A DNA stretch of 64,000 bases, taken from positions 248,001 to 312,000 of the forward strand of contig JAUIKS010000002.1 of the NCBI GenBank assembly GCA_030430565.1, given 5' to 3'. The DNA is from Polyangia bacterium (GTDB lineage: Bacteria > Myxococcota_A > Polyangia > Nannocystales > Nannocystaceae). The notes beneath the pieces were generated by a model. The model was given only the letters and a program-made list of their open reading frames with translations. It was not told the DNA's origin and ran no database searches. How positions within the stretch are numbered: the stretch's first letter is position 1; each line of letters starts with the position of its first letter. Below, piece after piece: positions 16,937-27,947 of the stretch. The position numbers and the translations under genes are program-made.

Positions 16937-17328
16937 TGCAGGAGATCACGACGGAGAAGCGCATCCCGTTCACGCCGGAGGACGAGCGCGCGATCGCGAG
17001 CGCGTCGACCTGGGGGCTGATCGTCGCCGGCACGAGCCTCGCCACGGGCCTCCTCTCGCTGCTCGTGCAGGTCCCCGTGGCGCTGAAGCTGGCGGGGATG
17101 TCGGCCCTCATCGCGCTCCCAATCCTGCAGGCGGCCTTCACGGTGCTGATCAACGTCTGGCTGCTGCAGGCGAGCATCGCGTTCCGCAAGGTCGCGCTCA
17201 CCAATGAGGCCGACCAGGCCTTCCTGCTCGAGGGCTTCCGCCAGCTGCGCGCCTACTTCATGATCCAGGTGGTGCTGATCCTCGTCGCGGTCGCGCTCAG
17301 CCTGCTCTCCTTCGTGCTGCTGTTCTAG
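16936..17328 (+). CDS. Small membrane protein (DUF5362-like), second of a pair
   Basis: 130 residues with the same layout as the upstream gene: two or three hydrophobic segments in the N-terminal two thirds, a loop with FRQLRAY matching FRSLRNY of its neighbour, and a last hydrophobic segment VVLILVAVALSLLSFVLLF. The two are evidently paralogues from a tandem duplication, and translation is coupled through TGATG. They could form a hetero-oligomer. Function unknown. Confidence 0.8.
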   Translation: MQEITTEKRIPFTPEDERAIASASTWGLIVAGTSLATGLLSLLVQVPVALKLAGMSALIALPILQAAFTVLINVWLLQASIAFRKVALTNEADQAFLLEGFRQLRAYFMIQVVLILVAVALSLLSFVLLF

Positions 17329-17337
17329 CCGCGCGGG

Positions 17338-18644
17338 CTACAGCAGGTGCCGCGCCTTGATCTCGAGGTAGCGGTTGACGAGCGCGATCGTGAGCCGCTG
17401 CGGCTCGACGTCGAGGACCAGCGCGCCGAGCTGTCGCAGCGTGTGGACCTGTCGGTCCCGCCAGCCCAGCAGCTCGGCCGCGGCCGCGCGTCGAAACAGC
17501 GTCGGCGCGGCGTCGCCCGGGCGCACCCTCGCCATGTCCTCGAGCTCGGGATCGCGCAGGAGGATGATCAGCGGGAGGTGCCGGGGCAGCAGCCCGCGGG
17601 TGTAGCGGACGAGGGCCTGGGCCGACACGTCGTCGTGGACCTGGGTGAAGACCACGATCAGCGCGCGCCGGCGCAGCTGGTGACCCAGGCGCGTGAACGC
17701 GACCTCGTAGTCTGACGGCGCCAGCTCGGCGTGGAACTCGTAGGTCGCGCGCACCAGCCGAGCCGTCACGCCGCGCCCGGCGCTCGGCGCGAGCGCGGCG
17801 CGAGGACGATCGGAGAACGCGAACAGGCCGACACGATCGCCGCCGCGGGCGGCCACGTGCGCGAGCAGCAGCGCGGCGTTGAGCGCGTGGTCAAAGAGCG
17901 GGAGCCCGCCCGCGGTCTCGACGGTCATCAGGCGACCTGCGTCGAGGACCAGGTGCACCGACTGGTCGCGCTCGAGCTGGTACTGGCGCGCGATCAGCTT
18001 CTGCCGGCGCGCGGTCGCCTTCCAGTCGATCGCGCGGAACTCGTCGTCGCGCGTGTACTCGCGCAGGCGCTCAAACTCGCTCTGACCGCCAGGCCGACGG
18101 CTCGCGCGGACCATCGCGCCGTGCCGGTCCTGACGCGCGAGCAGCTCGTAGGCGCGCACGGCCTGCACGTCGGGGTAGACGCGCACCTCGCCCGTGACCG
18201 GCAGCCGCAGCTGGCGGGTCCACAGCCGCAGCGGGGTCGCGTAACGCACCGTGACCGCGCCCAGCTCGTAGGCGCCGCGCCGCTGCGGACGCAGCTGGTA
18301 GCGCACCGTGACCGCGCCGCCCGGCGCGACGCGAACACGCGCGGGCAGGCCCTCGCGCTCCGCGGGCGCGAAGGCGTCATCGGTGACGTCGACGACCAGG
18401 GCTCGACGCGCGCGCGAGCGCAGGTGCAGCGTGACGGGGTTGTTGCGGCCGATCGACAGCACCGCCCGGAGCTCCCGGCGCGCCTCGACCCGGCCGCGCG
18501 CGCCCAGCAGCGCGTCGACGCCGGCGAGGACGACGAGCGCCCCGTCGACGGTGACGACGGCGCCGAGCAGCGCCGCGTCGACCAGGGTCAGCAGCGCGAG
18601 CGCGAGCGGGCCGAGCGCCAGCAGGAGCAGGAGGGGCGAGGGGA

Positions 18645-18648
<4 letters not shown>
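17338..18648 (-). CDS. DUF58-domain protein
   Basis: 436 residues from the ATG at 18648, which overlaps the MoxR stop (ATGA). The N-terminus has two hydrophobic segments. A beta-rich region follows, then the DUF58 signature with GGQSEFERLREYTRDD and RAIDWKATAR (about residues 200-225), and a von Willebrand A-like C-terminal fold with LVLDAGRLM in place of a full DxSxS metal site. DUF58 proteins work with MoxR ATPases in envelope or protein-assembly functions that are poorly defined. It is the last gene of the six-gene operon. Confidence 0.92.
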
Positions 18649-19606
<958 letters not shown>

Positions 19607-19610
<4 letters not shown>

Positions 19611-22021
19611 CTCGCTCCTCCGCTCTCGCTCGCGCGTGCTCGCGCCGCGCCGCGGGTGTGCTCGACCAGGCGGCCGAGCTCGCGGAGCGTCGCAACGTCC
19701 TCATCATCACCGTGTCCGTCGCGCTCGTCGTCGCGGGCGTCGAGCGCGAGCGCCAGCAGCCGCGCGACCTCGGTCTCGTCACGCCCGCTGCGGGCCGCGA
19801 TCCGCTCGGCGAGCCGCTGCAGCCCGCCCCGGCGACCGCCGTAGCGCTCGAACATCCGCTCCAGCGCCCAACCCGAGTACACGCGCAGCGCGTGCCGGCG
19901 CGCGCCCGCGCGCAGGTAGTGCTGCGCGAGCGCGTCGGCGTGCTCCGTGAACCGTCGACGCGAGCGCGGCGGCGGATCCCGAGGCTGTCCGAAGTGCCAT
20001 CCTCGCCACAGATACAACAGCAGGATCACCAGCAGCAGCTGGAGGATCACCGGCGTCAGCTCGGCGCGCCAGACCGCGGCGAAGGGGCTGTCGGACCCGC
20101 GACCGCCCGCGCTCGCCGCGACCGCCGTCGCCGCCCGCAGCCCGCCCTCGACGACCGCGAATTCGGGGCCCCAGGGGCGCAGCAGCTCGAGCAGGAACGG
20201 GCCGTTGTCGGGCACGGCCAGCGCCGCGTTCTCGAGCAGGCGATCGTCGGCGATCACCAAGATCTCGCCCGCGCCGAGCTCGAGCTCGACGATGTAGGCG
20301 GTCCCGTCGGCGTCCGCGATCAGCGTGCGCGCGCCGGGGTGCCCGACGACGACGCCCTCGTGGTCGGGCGCGGCGACCTGGGCCGCGACGTCGCGCAGCG
20401 GCGACCCGCGCGGGACCGCCATCACGGCCCCCTCGCGCCGCGCGTAGCCGACCTCGAGCTCGGCCGGCAGCCGCTCGCGCGTCGCCAGCACGGCCCGCCC
20501 GCCCCCGCGGACGTGATCGAGCAGCGCGCCCCATTCGTCACGCGTGAGCTCGGCGAGGTCGAGCACCAGCGGCGTCGGCCCGTCGGGCGTGAGCGCCGGG
20601 GCGCCGGTCAAGGGCTCGCCGCGGTAGCGCAGCTCGAGGCCGCCGCGCTGCAGGTACTCGACGACCGCCGCCTGCCCCCAGGGCGACACTCCCCAGGCCT
20701 CGTCCGCCTGCGCGCGCGGCTCGTCGCCCTGGCACGCGAGACATGTCCACGCGAACACGGCGATCGCGACGAGCGATCCCACCAAGGCGCGCGCGCGCTC
20801 GAGGAGCTGATCGAACTGCGCGCGCGTCGGGCCGCCGCCGCCGAACTGCGTGCGCTCGACCTCGCGCATGATCACGCGCACGGCCTGCTGCAGCTCCGGC
20901 TCGCGCGCCAGCGATCGGAGATGATCGCCGTTGGTGCGCGAGCGGTGCAGCTCGATCCGCCCGACCGCCGCGAGCCGGCGGAGCAGCGCGCTGTGGACGT
21001 CGCCGACGGCCGCCAAGAGCTGCCCGCTGTCGGCGCGTCGCCGCGCGCGTCGCAGCAGACGCTCGACGTCGGTCTCTGAGGGGCGCTCCGGGTCCTCGCC
21101 GCGCTCCTCCTCCGAGTCGTCCCGCTCGGGCTCACGCGCGACCGCGGGCCCGCGCGCGAGCCTCGGCCCGCGCAGGTTGAAAAGCAGCAGCAGTATCATC
21201 GCGATGACGATGACCCACACGAGCACGTGGGCGATCGGCGCGAGGGACGAGCGCGTGACGCTGTCCTCGGGCTCCTCGACGGACGCCTCCTCGTCGCCCG
21301 GATCGTCGCGCGGCGCGGCCGCGTCACCGGGTCTCGATCGATCCGGCGCGCGCGAGCCCTCTCCGCCCTCGCCCGCGCCGCCCTCTCCGCCCTCGCCCGC
21401 GCCGCCCTCATCACCCGCGCCCTCGCCCTCGCCCCGCGCGTCATCGCCGGAGTCTTCAGCGCCCGAGTCCCGACCGACACCACCTGCTCCGCCGCCGCGC
21501 GGATCGTCACCGTCGCGCGCACGCGAGGCCGTGTCGCCGCCCGTCGCGTCACCGCCGTCCTCGCCCGGATCATCACGCGGGGGGTCGCCGTCAGCCCCGC
21601 CTCCCGGCTCACTGGCCGCGCCGAAACCATCGGGACCGACGCCGGCACCGCCCCGCTCCTCCGCGCGCCCCGGACCGCGGAGCTCGACGCCCTCGTCGAG
21701 CTCTCCATCGGCCTCGTCGCGCCCGCGTAGAAAGACGCCCCCGCCAGCGCCCCCGCCACCGTCGAGGCGCGGCGCTCGGCAGGCGGCGGGCAGCGCCGGG
21801 CAGCGGCTCGCGTCCTCTGGCAGCAGCGGGCACCAGGCCCCGGCGTGCTCAGAGAGCCGGCGCTGTTCGTCGTGGCAGAAGTGATAGGTCTTCTTCGACA
21901 GGACCTCACGGACATCCGGGGCCGCGGTCGCGACCGCGGGCCACCCCGCCGCGGCGACGAGCGTGAGCGCCATCGCTCCGCGGCGGAGCGCGGCCCGTCG
22001 GTTCGCGCCGGCGCTGCTCAT
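19607..22021 (-). CDS. DUF4129 / DUF4350 fusion membrane protein
   Basis: 804 residues. A signal-like segment is followed by a Cys-rich stretch, a disordered Gly/Asp/Glu/Arg linker of about 170 residues with tandem GEGGAGEGG units, a membrane segment (APIAHVLVWVIVIAMILLL, about 265-290), a DUF4129-like helical domain, a second membrane segment, a DUF4350-like domain (EAWGVSPWGQAAVVEYL), a third membrane segment (VILQLLLVILLLYLWRGW) and a helical C-terminus with ADALAQHYLRAGA. These are often separate genes in MoxR operons; here they are one frame. It overlaps both neighbours by 4 bp. Confidence 0.85.
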
Positions 22022-22812
22022 CGGGTCACCTCGCCGGCCTCGCGCGCGGCCTCCAGCGCCATAAAGCGCAGCTGGATGTCCCAGCCGTCGCCGCGCGTGC
22101 GCTCGTCGATGTAGCCGAGAAAGCGCGCGACCGCGACGTAGGGGATCGCGGCGTGGAAGCCGACCAGCGCGTAGGGGGTGACGCCGTCCACAAACAGCGA
22201 TCCGAGCGGGCGCCCGAGCTGCAGCACGAACTCCACGATCCCCTGGCCGATCAGCTCGGCCGCGAGGGTCGCTACCACGAACGCGAGACCGAGCCCGCCG
22301 AGCAGGAGCGCGACCTCGATCGCGCGGGCCTGACCCATTCGCCAGGCGCGTGAGCTCGCCGCGAGCGCGCCGCTGCCCTCGAGCAAGACCGCCTCGTGGA
22401 CGTAGGCGACGCGGGCCCAGGCGAAGGGCAGCAGCGCGACGGTGACCGCCGAGATCGCGAGGATCACCCGCGAGATCGCGAGCGCGGCGAGGTAGCGCGG
22501 CGCGCTCGCCACGAACTGCCGCAGCACCGCGCGCGCGGGGACGTCGCGCTCAAACATCGCGCGGCTGGTCGCTACCGTGAACACGCCCTGACACACGGTC
22601 GCGAGCGCCGCCGCCAGCAGCCAGACGCTCGTCCACGCCCAGCCGCCCAGCCAACGCGCGCCCAGGCACAGCGCGAGCGAGGGCAGCAGCACGATCGCGG
22701 CGAGGCGCAGGTACAGCCAGCGGTCGGCGCTGAAGCACCACAGCGCCGCGAGGTCGAGCAGCTCGCCCTGCGAGCGCGGTCGCAGGACCACCCGCGCGTC
22801 CGCGAGCCTCAC
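22018..22812 (-). CDS. Polytopic membrane protein of the MoxR operon
   Basis: 264 residues from a GTG at 22812 that overlaps the SpoIIM-gene stop (GTGA) and has GGGAGG five bases upstream; longer starts would run far into the upstream gene. About six hydrophobic segments are visible, for example LAAIVLLPSLALCLGA, VWLLAAALATVCQGV and LLLGGLGLAFVVATLAAEL. No catalytic motif is seen. Unnamed multi-spanning proteins often sit at this position beside SpoIIM-like and RDD genes. Confidence 0.8.
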   Translation of the reverse strand: MRLADARVVLRPRSQGELLDLAALWCFSADRWLYLRLAAIVLLPSLALCLGARWLGGWAWTSVWLLAAALATVCQGVFTVATSRAMFERDVPARAVLRQFVASAPRYLAALAISRVILAISAVTVALLPFAWARVAYVHEAVLLEGSGALAASSRAWRMGQARAIEVALLLGGLGLAFVVATLAAELIGQGIVEFVLQLGRPLGSLFVDGVTPYALVGFHAAIPYVAVARFLGYIDERTRGDGWDIQLRFMALEAAREAGEVTR

Positions 22813-23768
22813 GGTCGCCCTCCCCGCCCCGCGAGCGCGAGGTACAGCGCCACCAAGACCGTCAGCACGCCCGAGACCGCCCACTTGAGCTCCGCGAGCG
22901 CGGACGAGGGGGACCAAAAACCCTCGATGCCCGCCGCGATCACGAGCATGATCGCCGCGCCGCCGACGATCGTGCCGACCGCCGGCGCGTTCGCTTGCAG
23001 TGAGCCGAGCCGCGTGCGCCCGTGGGTGCGGACGAGCGAGTAGCCGAGCTGCAGGCCCGCGCCGCCGGCGATGCAGATCGCCGTCAGCTCGAAGGGCGCG
23101 TGCCCGCAGATGAACGTCAGGATGTTGCGCCCGTGCCCCTGGGCGATCACCCAGCCGATCGTCGCGCCGATGACCGCGCCGTTGTAGACGAGGAAGAACA
23201 CGCTGCCGAGCCCGAACAGGACGCCGGTGGCGAAGCAGCGGAACGCGATCCCAACATTGTTGCGCACGTAGAAGCCCGCCATCGTCGCGTCTACGCCGCT
23301 CTCGCGGCCGTGGAGCCCGTCGGCGTAGGACTCAGCCGAGGCCTCGAGCGCGCCGCGTGGCAGGAGCGCGAGCGCGAGCTCAGGCTCGACCAGCGTGGCC
23401 GTGAGCGCGAGCGCGAGCGGGACGAAGAACAGCGCGCTGGCGAGCGCGAAGAAGCCGGCGTGGGCCCGCAGCGTCCGCGGGAACTGGCGCGTAACGAACT
23501 CCGAGAGCGCGCGCAGGCGCACCGGGCGAGCGCCGTACAGCTCGTTGTGCGCGCGCGCGGCCAGGCCGTCGAGCTGCGCGACGAGTTCCGCGTCGTAGCC
23601 CGTCGCGCGCGCGCGCGTGAGGTCGGCGCAGAGGCTGCGGTACAGCGCGGCAAACCGCGAGATCGAGCTCGGCGCCAGCTCGTGCAGGCGCGCGTCGCCC
23701 GAGAGCAGCGTCTCGAGCTCCCGCCAGCGCGGCTGCCGTGCGGCGACGAACTGATCTTGAGGTTGCAT
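22809..23768 (-). CDS. Stage II sporulation protein M (SpoIIM)-like membrane protein
   Basis: 319 residues. A cytosolic helical region of about 110 residues precedes five or so membrane segments. Family-typical motifs include FYVRNNVGIAFRCFATGVLFG and the late HAPFELTAICIAGGAG. Relatives outside endospore formers are standard members of MoxR/DUF58/RDD operons, where their task is unknown. The gene follows the RDD gene by 10 bp and overlaps the next by 4 bp. Confidence 0.88.
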   Translation of the reverse strand: MQPQDQFVAARQPRWRELETLLSGDARLHELAPSSISRFAALYRSLCADLTRARATGYDAELVAQLDGLAARAHNELYGARPVRLRALSEFVTRQFPRTLRAHAGFFALASALFFVPLALALTATLVEPELALALLPRGALEASAESYADGLHGRESGVDATMAGFYVRNNVGIAFRCFATGVLFGLGSVFFLVYNGAVIGATIGWVIAQGHGRNILTFICGHAPFELTAICIAGGAGLQLGYSLVRTHGRTRLGSLQANAPAVGTIVGGAAIMLVIAAGIEGFWSPSSALAELKWAVSGVLTVLVALYLALAGRGGRP

Positions 23769-23778
23769 GGCGGGAAGG

Positions 23779-24600
23779 TCAGGTCGACGCGCGCTCGAGC
23801 GAGCGCAGGTACAGCAGCGCGAGGCTGCGGGCCGGCTGGGCCGACGCGCCCTCGGGCAGGCGATCGGCGAAGCTCGGCAGCGCGAGCGCGGCGAGCTCGT
23901 CGGCGCGGGCGGGGCTCAGGCGATCGAGGCGGCGCACGAATAGGTCGAGCGCCTCGCGCTCGTCCGCGCGCAGCAGCGCCGAGGCGGGCATCGTCGCCAG
24001 CTCCTCGGGCCGCGCCGGCGGCGTGAGTTCGATCGCCGCCGTCCCCAGGCGCGAGGGCTGCTCGACGACCACCATGGTCCCCGCGACCAGGTCCCCGAGC
24101 CGCCGGAAGCGCGCGTCGAGCCCCATGACCAGCACGCCCAGGGCGTAGAGGCTCGGCAAGAAGTCGGCCGCGCGCAGCAGGTTGCGCAGCAGCGCGTCCA
24201 TGAAGTTGATCGGGTAGCCGCCGGTCTTGACGACCCGCAGCTTCATCGCGCGCTTGCCCGGCGTGCGCCCCCCCGTCAGGGACTCGAAGAGCACGAAGTA
24301 GCCCCACTCCATCATGAAGATCACGACCGCGTAGAGCCCGGCGGTCCAGCCGCGGAGGCTCTCGAGCTCGTAGCCGCCGATGAGCAAAAGCAGGCTCAGC
24401 GCGAGCACCACCACCACCTTGATGAACAGATCGATCAGGTAGGCGACGCCGCGGCGCGCCGGCCCGGCGAGTCGGTACTCAAAGCGGACCTGCTCCGGCG
24501 AGTCCACGCGCGCGATGGTGTCGAGCCGCGGGTCGTCCGCGCGCCGCCGCCGCTCGCGTCGCAACGCGCCCCGGCCGTGCCCCGTGCTCCGTCGCGTCAT
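23779..24600 (-). CDS. RDD-family membrane protein, first gene of operon
   Basis: 273 residues from the ATG at 24600 (an ATG seven codons upstream is possible). The RDD signature is present: AGPARRGVAYLIDLFI with the Arg and Asp of the name, then a membrane segment, TPGKRAMKLRVV, and RNLLRAADFLP with a further Arg-Asp pair. It spans about residues 60-190, with a soluble helical tail of about 80 residues. The gene is divergent from the AgmX/PglI-like gene with 56 bp between the starts, which must contain both promoters. Confidence 0.9.
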   Translation of the reverse strand: MTRRSTGHGRGALRRERRRRADDPRLDTIARVDSPEQVRFEYRLAGPARRGVAYLIDLFIKVVVVLALSLLLLIGGYELESLRGWTAGLYAVVIFMMEWGYFVLFESLTGGRTPGKRAMKLRVVKTGGYPINFMDALLRNLLRAADFLPSLYALGVLVMGLDARFRRLGDLVAGTMVVVEQPSRLGTAAIELTPPARPEELATMPASALLRADEREALDLFVRRLDRLSPARADELAALALPSFADRLPEGASAQPARSLALLYLRSLERAST

Positions 24601-24656
24601 CGCGGAGCTCGAGGGTAGCACCGCGCGCGGCGACAGAAGCCCGACGTGACCGTGCT

Positions 24657-25349
24657 ATGAACGCGACCGTGCACAAACGCTCCCTCGCCATCGTCGTCGT
24701 CACCGCGTTGGCGATCCTCGTGGGGCTCGCGTTGCGCTGGCGCCGATCCGCGAGCGCTCCCCCAGCGCGCGCGCCCCAGCACGAGCCCGCGTCGTCGCGG
24801 ACGCGCGCGGACGCGCCCGAGGCGACGAACGATCGGCGCCGAGCCGCCCGCGTCCCCGAGCCCAGCGCGCCGGTGAAGCCGGTCGCGTCGCCGCAGCGAG
24901 ACCGCGTCCGCGCGGCCGCGCTGCGCGACCAGATCGCGCGCTCGCTCGCCGAGCGAGGACGACGCGCCGCCCCGCCTCCGGCAGACGACGACGACGACGA
25001 GCGTCCGCCCGGCGACCTCAAGGACCGCACGGGCGGCGGACCGGGCCGCGCCGCGATGCTGCAGCAGCTCAACCACGACCTGATGCCGCTGATCGACGAG
25101 TGCCTCGAGCAGGCCCGCGAGCGCGACCCGGAGCTCGCCGGGCTCTTGGCGATCGGCATCGAGACCGCCGCGGACGAAGAGCTCGGCGGGGTCGTCGAGG
25201 ACGCCTACGCGCACGAGCAGAACACCGTCGCGGCGCCCGAGCTGATCGAGTGCGCGCGCGAGTCGGCCTTGAGCATGATCGTGCCGCCGCCGGCGTCGAG
25301 CGGGCGCGACAAGATCATGCTGACGATCCCGGTCGGCGAGGGCGCGTAG
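24657..25349 (+). CDS. Membrane-anchored protein with AgmX/PglI-like C-terminal domain
   Basis: 230 residues. One hydrophobic segment near the N-terminus (about 9-26) anchors the protein. A long Pro/Ala/Arg-rich linker with a DDDDDE run follows. The last 95 residues (LMPLIDECLEQA ... IVPPPASSG) fit the small C-terminal domain of myxobacterial AgmX/PglI gliding-related proteins, with a conserved Cys in IDECLEQ and another in LIECARESA. This TonB-C-like domain is common in Myxococcota. A role in envelope or motility complexes is inference only. Confidence 0.7.
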   Translation: MNATVHKRSLAIVVVTALAILVGLALRWRRSASAPPARAPQHEPASSRTRADAPEATNDRRRAARVPEPSAPVKPVASPQRDRVRAAALRDQIARSLAERGRRAAPPPADDDDDERPPGDLKDRTGGGPGRAAMLQQLNHDLMPLIDECLEQARERDPELAGLLAIGIETAADEELGGVVEDAYAHEQNTVAAPELIECARESALSMIVPPPASSGRDKIMLTIPVGEGA

Positions 25350-25385
25350 CGTCGCGCTGGAAAAACATGTCTCTTTAGCCAGAAG

Positions 25386-25850
25386 CTATAGACGCAGCGG
25401 AGCTGACTCCTCCGCCAGGATCGACAGCGGGTAGATCGGGCCGCCGCGCTCGACGTAGGTGAACAGGCGCGCGACCTCCGGGCTGCGCGTCGGCAGCTCC
25501 TCGAGCGCCGCTCGCGTCACCCAGCGCGCGCGCAGCGAGTGCTCGTCCGCGAACTCCTTGAGCGGCGCGTCGCTGAGCGGCCGCGCCACGAAGATCACCC
25601 GCAGCCGCGCGTCGCCGCGCTGGCTGGCGGAGTGCTCGACGCGGATGATCCCCTCCAGCGCCACCCTGATCCCGGCCTCCTCGAGGGTCTCGCGTCGCGC
25701 CCCGGCCGCGATCGACTCGCCCGGCTCGACGCGCCCCGCCGGCAGATACCACTCGCGCGCCCCCTTGGCCTCCTGCACCACCGCGAAGCGGTGACCGCAG
25801 CGCACGACGACCAGCGCGTAGCACCAGGTCGGGATCGCGGCGCGCGTCAT
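25386..25850 (-). CDS. Nudix hydrolase
   Basis: 154 residues. The Nudix box is complete, GRVEPGE followed by [10 protein letters not shown] (about residues 39-61), giving the metal-binding RExxEE core. The short chain is a bare Nudix fold, and substrate specificity cannot be read. Its start overlaps the msrA stop by 4 bp (ATGA), so it is co-expressed with a methionine sulfoxide reductase. A role in clearing oxidised nucleotides would fit but is not shown. Confidence 0.9.
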   Translation of the reverse strand: MTRAAIPTWCYALVVVRCGHRFAVVQEAKGAREWYLPAGRVEPGESIAAGARRETLEEAGIRVALEGIIRVEHSASQRGDARLRVIFVARPLSDAPLKEFADEHSLRARWVTRAALEELPTRSPEVARLFTYVERGGPIYPLSILAEESAPLRL

Positions 25851-26503
25851 GTCGCGGCCACGCCGACGGGGCAGCCGACGCCGGTCCCCCCGAGCCCGCA
25901 GTAGCCGTTCGGGTTCTTCATCAGGTACTGCTGGTGGTACTCCTCGGCGTAGTAGAAGGTCGGCGCGTCGATGATCTCGGTCGTGATCTCGCCGTGGCCC
26001 GCGCGCGCGAGCGCCCGCTGATACGCCGCCCTCGAGGACTCGGCCTCGGCCTTTTGTGCGGGCGAGTAGCAGTACACCCCCGAGCGGTACTGCGTGCCGA
26101 CATCGTTGCCCTGGCGCATCCCCTGCGTCGGGTTGTGGCTCTCCCAGAACACCTTGAGCAACGCCCTGTAGGAGACGCGCGCGGGCTCGAAGATCACGCG
26201 CACGACCTCGTTGTGCCCCGTGCGGCCCGAGCAGACCTCGCGGTAGGTCGGGTTCGGCGTGTAGCCGCCGGCGTAGCCCACGGCGGTGCTGTAGACCGCG
26301 GCGCCGAGCTGCCAGAACTTGCGCTCAGCGCCCCAGAAGCAGCCCATGCCGAACATCGCCTGCTCGGTCCCCGCCGGGAAGGGCGGCACGAGCCGGTTAC
26401 CGTTGACGAAGTGGACCTCGGGGACAGGTATCGGCTGCGCGCGCCCCGGCAGCGCCTCCTCCGGGCGTGGCAACCGCAACTTCTTGGGATTGACGAAGAA
26501 CAT
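25847..26503 (-). CDS. msrA: Peptide-methionine (S)-S-oxide reductase
   Basis: 218 residues. The catalytic motif GMGCFWGAE holds the active Cys near residue 54, with [14 protein letters not shown] and the substrate-pocket region HNPTQ as in the MsrA family. Further Cys residues near the C-terminus (NGYCGLGG and GCPVG) are placed to act as resolving cysteines. MsrA repairs Met-S-sulfoxide in proteins at the expense of thioredoxin. No signal peptide is seen. It is the first gene of a two-gene unit with the Nudix gene. Confidence 0.96.
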   Translation of the reverse strand: MFFVNPKKLRLPRPEEALPGRAQPIPVPEVHFVNGNRLVPPFPAGTEQAMFGMGCFWGAERKFWQLGAAVYSTAVGYAGGYTPNPTYREVCSGRTGHNEVVRVIFEPARVSYRALLKVFWESHNPTQGMRQGNDVGTQYRSGVYCYSPAQKAEAESSRAAYQRALARAGHGEITTEIIDAPTFYYAEEYHQQYLMKNPNGYCGLGGTGVGCPVGVAAT

Positions 26504-26654
26504 GCTCGTGGTGCCTCCGGCTCGAAGCCTACTCCATCGCGCGCGGACCGGGTACGCGCGCGTTCACGGCCCCCTCCGCGCGAGGGCGCAAATTTGGCTC
26601 GCGTCGCAATATCCACGCTTCCCGCCGACAATGAACGCACAGGAGACCGCTCGC

Positions 26655-27947
26655 ATGCCCACTCGACCCTACGCGCCCGCCTCGACGTTGCTCCTCGCGC
26701 TCCTCGCCTCGGCGCCGCTGCTCGCCAACGCCGGCTGCGCCGACCGACAAACCAGTCAGCACCGGCTGCGCGCCCCGCATCAGCAGCCCGTGGTCACGCC
26801 GCACGCGAAGAAGCTCTACGCGCTCGCCGAGCAGCGCTACGCGGAGCATGACTACGGCGGCGCGGTCGCGCTCTGGCGGCAGGTGTTCTTGCAGCTGCCC
26901 TCGGACCCCTCCGGCGACGCGCTGCGCCACAAGCTGGTCGCGCGCATGGCCCACGCGCTCACCCAGCGCTACACGGAGACGCGCGACCCGGCGCCGCTGC
27001 GCGCGGCCCAGGGCCTGCTGACGCGCTACCTCGAGAAGCACGAGGCGCTGTTCGGCGACGGCCCCGAGGGCGTGCGCGCGCGCTGGGAGCTGGTCGGGAT
27101 GCTCGTCGAGATCGAGTCCGTGCTCGAGGCGGGCGAAGAGCAAGCGCAGGAGCAGGAGCAGGAGCAAGCGCAGGAGCCAGAGCCGGAGCACGATCGCCTC
27201 GCGGTCACGCGAAGCGCCGACGCGCCTCCCCCGAAGGTCGAAGCGCCGAGTCTCCGCGAGCATGACTCATCAGACAGGCCGTCCAGCACGCCGCGTCGTC
27301 GGGCGCGGGTCGGCCGCGCCGCCCCGCGCCAACGCGCCGTCGCCGGTGAGGACGGCGTGCGCGTGGTCGAGGTCGGCGGCCAGGAGCCCACGCGGCACAA
27401 GCTCGGCTTCATCGACAACCGAGGCGCGCGCGCGTTCATGCTCAACCCGGGCCTCAACGGCGCCTCCGTCTTCGACACCGACCAGCGCTACCTCCACGGT
27501 CCGCGGGTGCTCGTCCGCCTGGGGATGCCCGGGGTCGAGAGCGCGGAGATGTCGTCCGACGACCGCCAGCGCGCGCGCGCCCACGCGCGCGCGACCGTGG
27601 TCGCGCTGCGCCCGGCGATCGCCTCCTGCTTCACCGAGGCCATGGGCCGCGCGCAGAGCTCGTGGACCCGCGTCACCGTCGACTTCACGATGCTGCCCGA
27701 CGGACGAATCGAGCGCGTCAGCATCTCCGACGGCGTCATGCTCGACGTGGTCGGCGACCTCTGCCTGCTCGAGAGCTTCGAGCGCGCGCGCAGCGAGTAC
27801 CTCGGCGACGCGCGGGTCGCCGCGCGCGTGCCCCTCACCGTGTTCTTCCAGCCCGGCTTCAAGATCGACCCCAACGCCATGCGCGACCCGGACGCCGAGA
27901 GCAGCGCGCCGCCCAACCAGCTGGACCAGCCGGCCTCGGCGGGCTAA
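26655..27947 (+). CDS. Putative lipoprotein with helical repeats and AgmX/PglI-like C-terminus
   Basis: 430 residues from the ATG at 26655 (AGGAG nine bases upstream; an ATG at 26631 lies before that site). The signal peptide ends in LANAGC. A TPR-like helical region (YALAEQRYAEHDYGGAVALW) is followed by a low-complexity Gln/Glu stretch (EQAQEQEQEQ) and a basic linker. The C-terminal domain (about 300-410) has a Cys in IASCFTEA and a DGRIERVSI strand, similar in layout to AgmX/PglI C-terminal domains. It converges on the next gene with a 4-bp overlap of the stops. Confidence 0.75.
   Translation: MPTRPYAPASTLLLALLASAPLLANAGCADRQTSQHRLRAPHQQPVVTPHAKKLYALAEQRYAEHDYGGAVALWRQVFLQLPSDPSGDALRHKLVARMAHALTQRYTETRDPAPLRAAQGLLTRYLEKHEALFGDGPEGVRARWELVGMLVEIESVLEAGEEQAQEQEQEQAQEPEPEHDRLAVTRSADAPPPKVEAPSLREHDSSDRPSSTPRRRARVGRAAPRQRAVAGEDGVRVVEVGGQEPTRHKLGFIDNRGARAFMLNPGLNGASVFDTDQRYLHGPRVLVRLGMPGVESAEMSSDDRQRARAHARATVVALRPAIASCFTEAMGRAQSSWTRVTVDFTMLPDGRIERVSISDGVMLDVVGDLCLLESFERARSEYLGDARVAARVPLTVFFQPGFKIDPNAMRDPDAESSAPPNQLDQPASAG

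Noticed and set aside
21340-21430. Repeat-rich stretch resembling a short tandem array or CRISPR
   Set aside because: It is the coding sequence of GEGGAGEGG units in the linker of the DUF4129/DUF4350 protein; no spacers and no cas genes.
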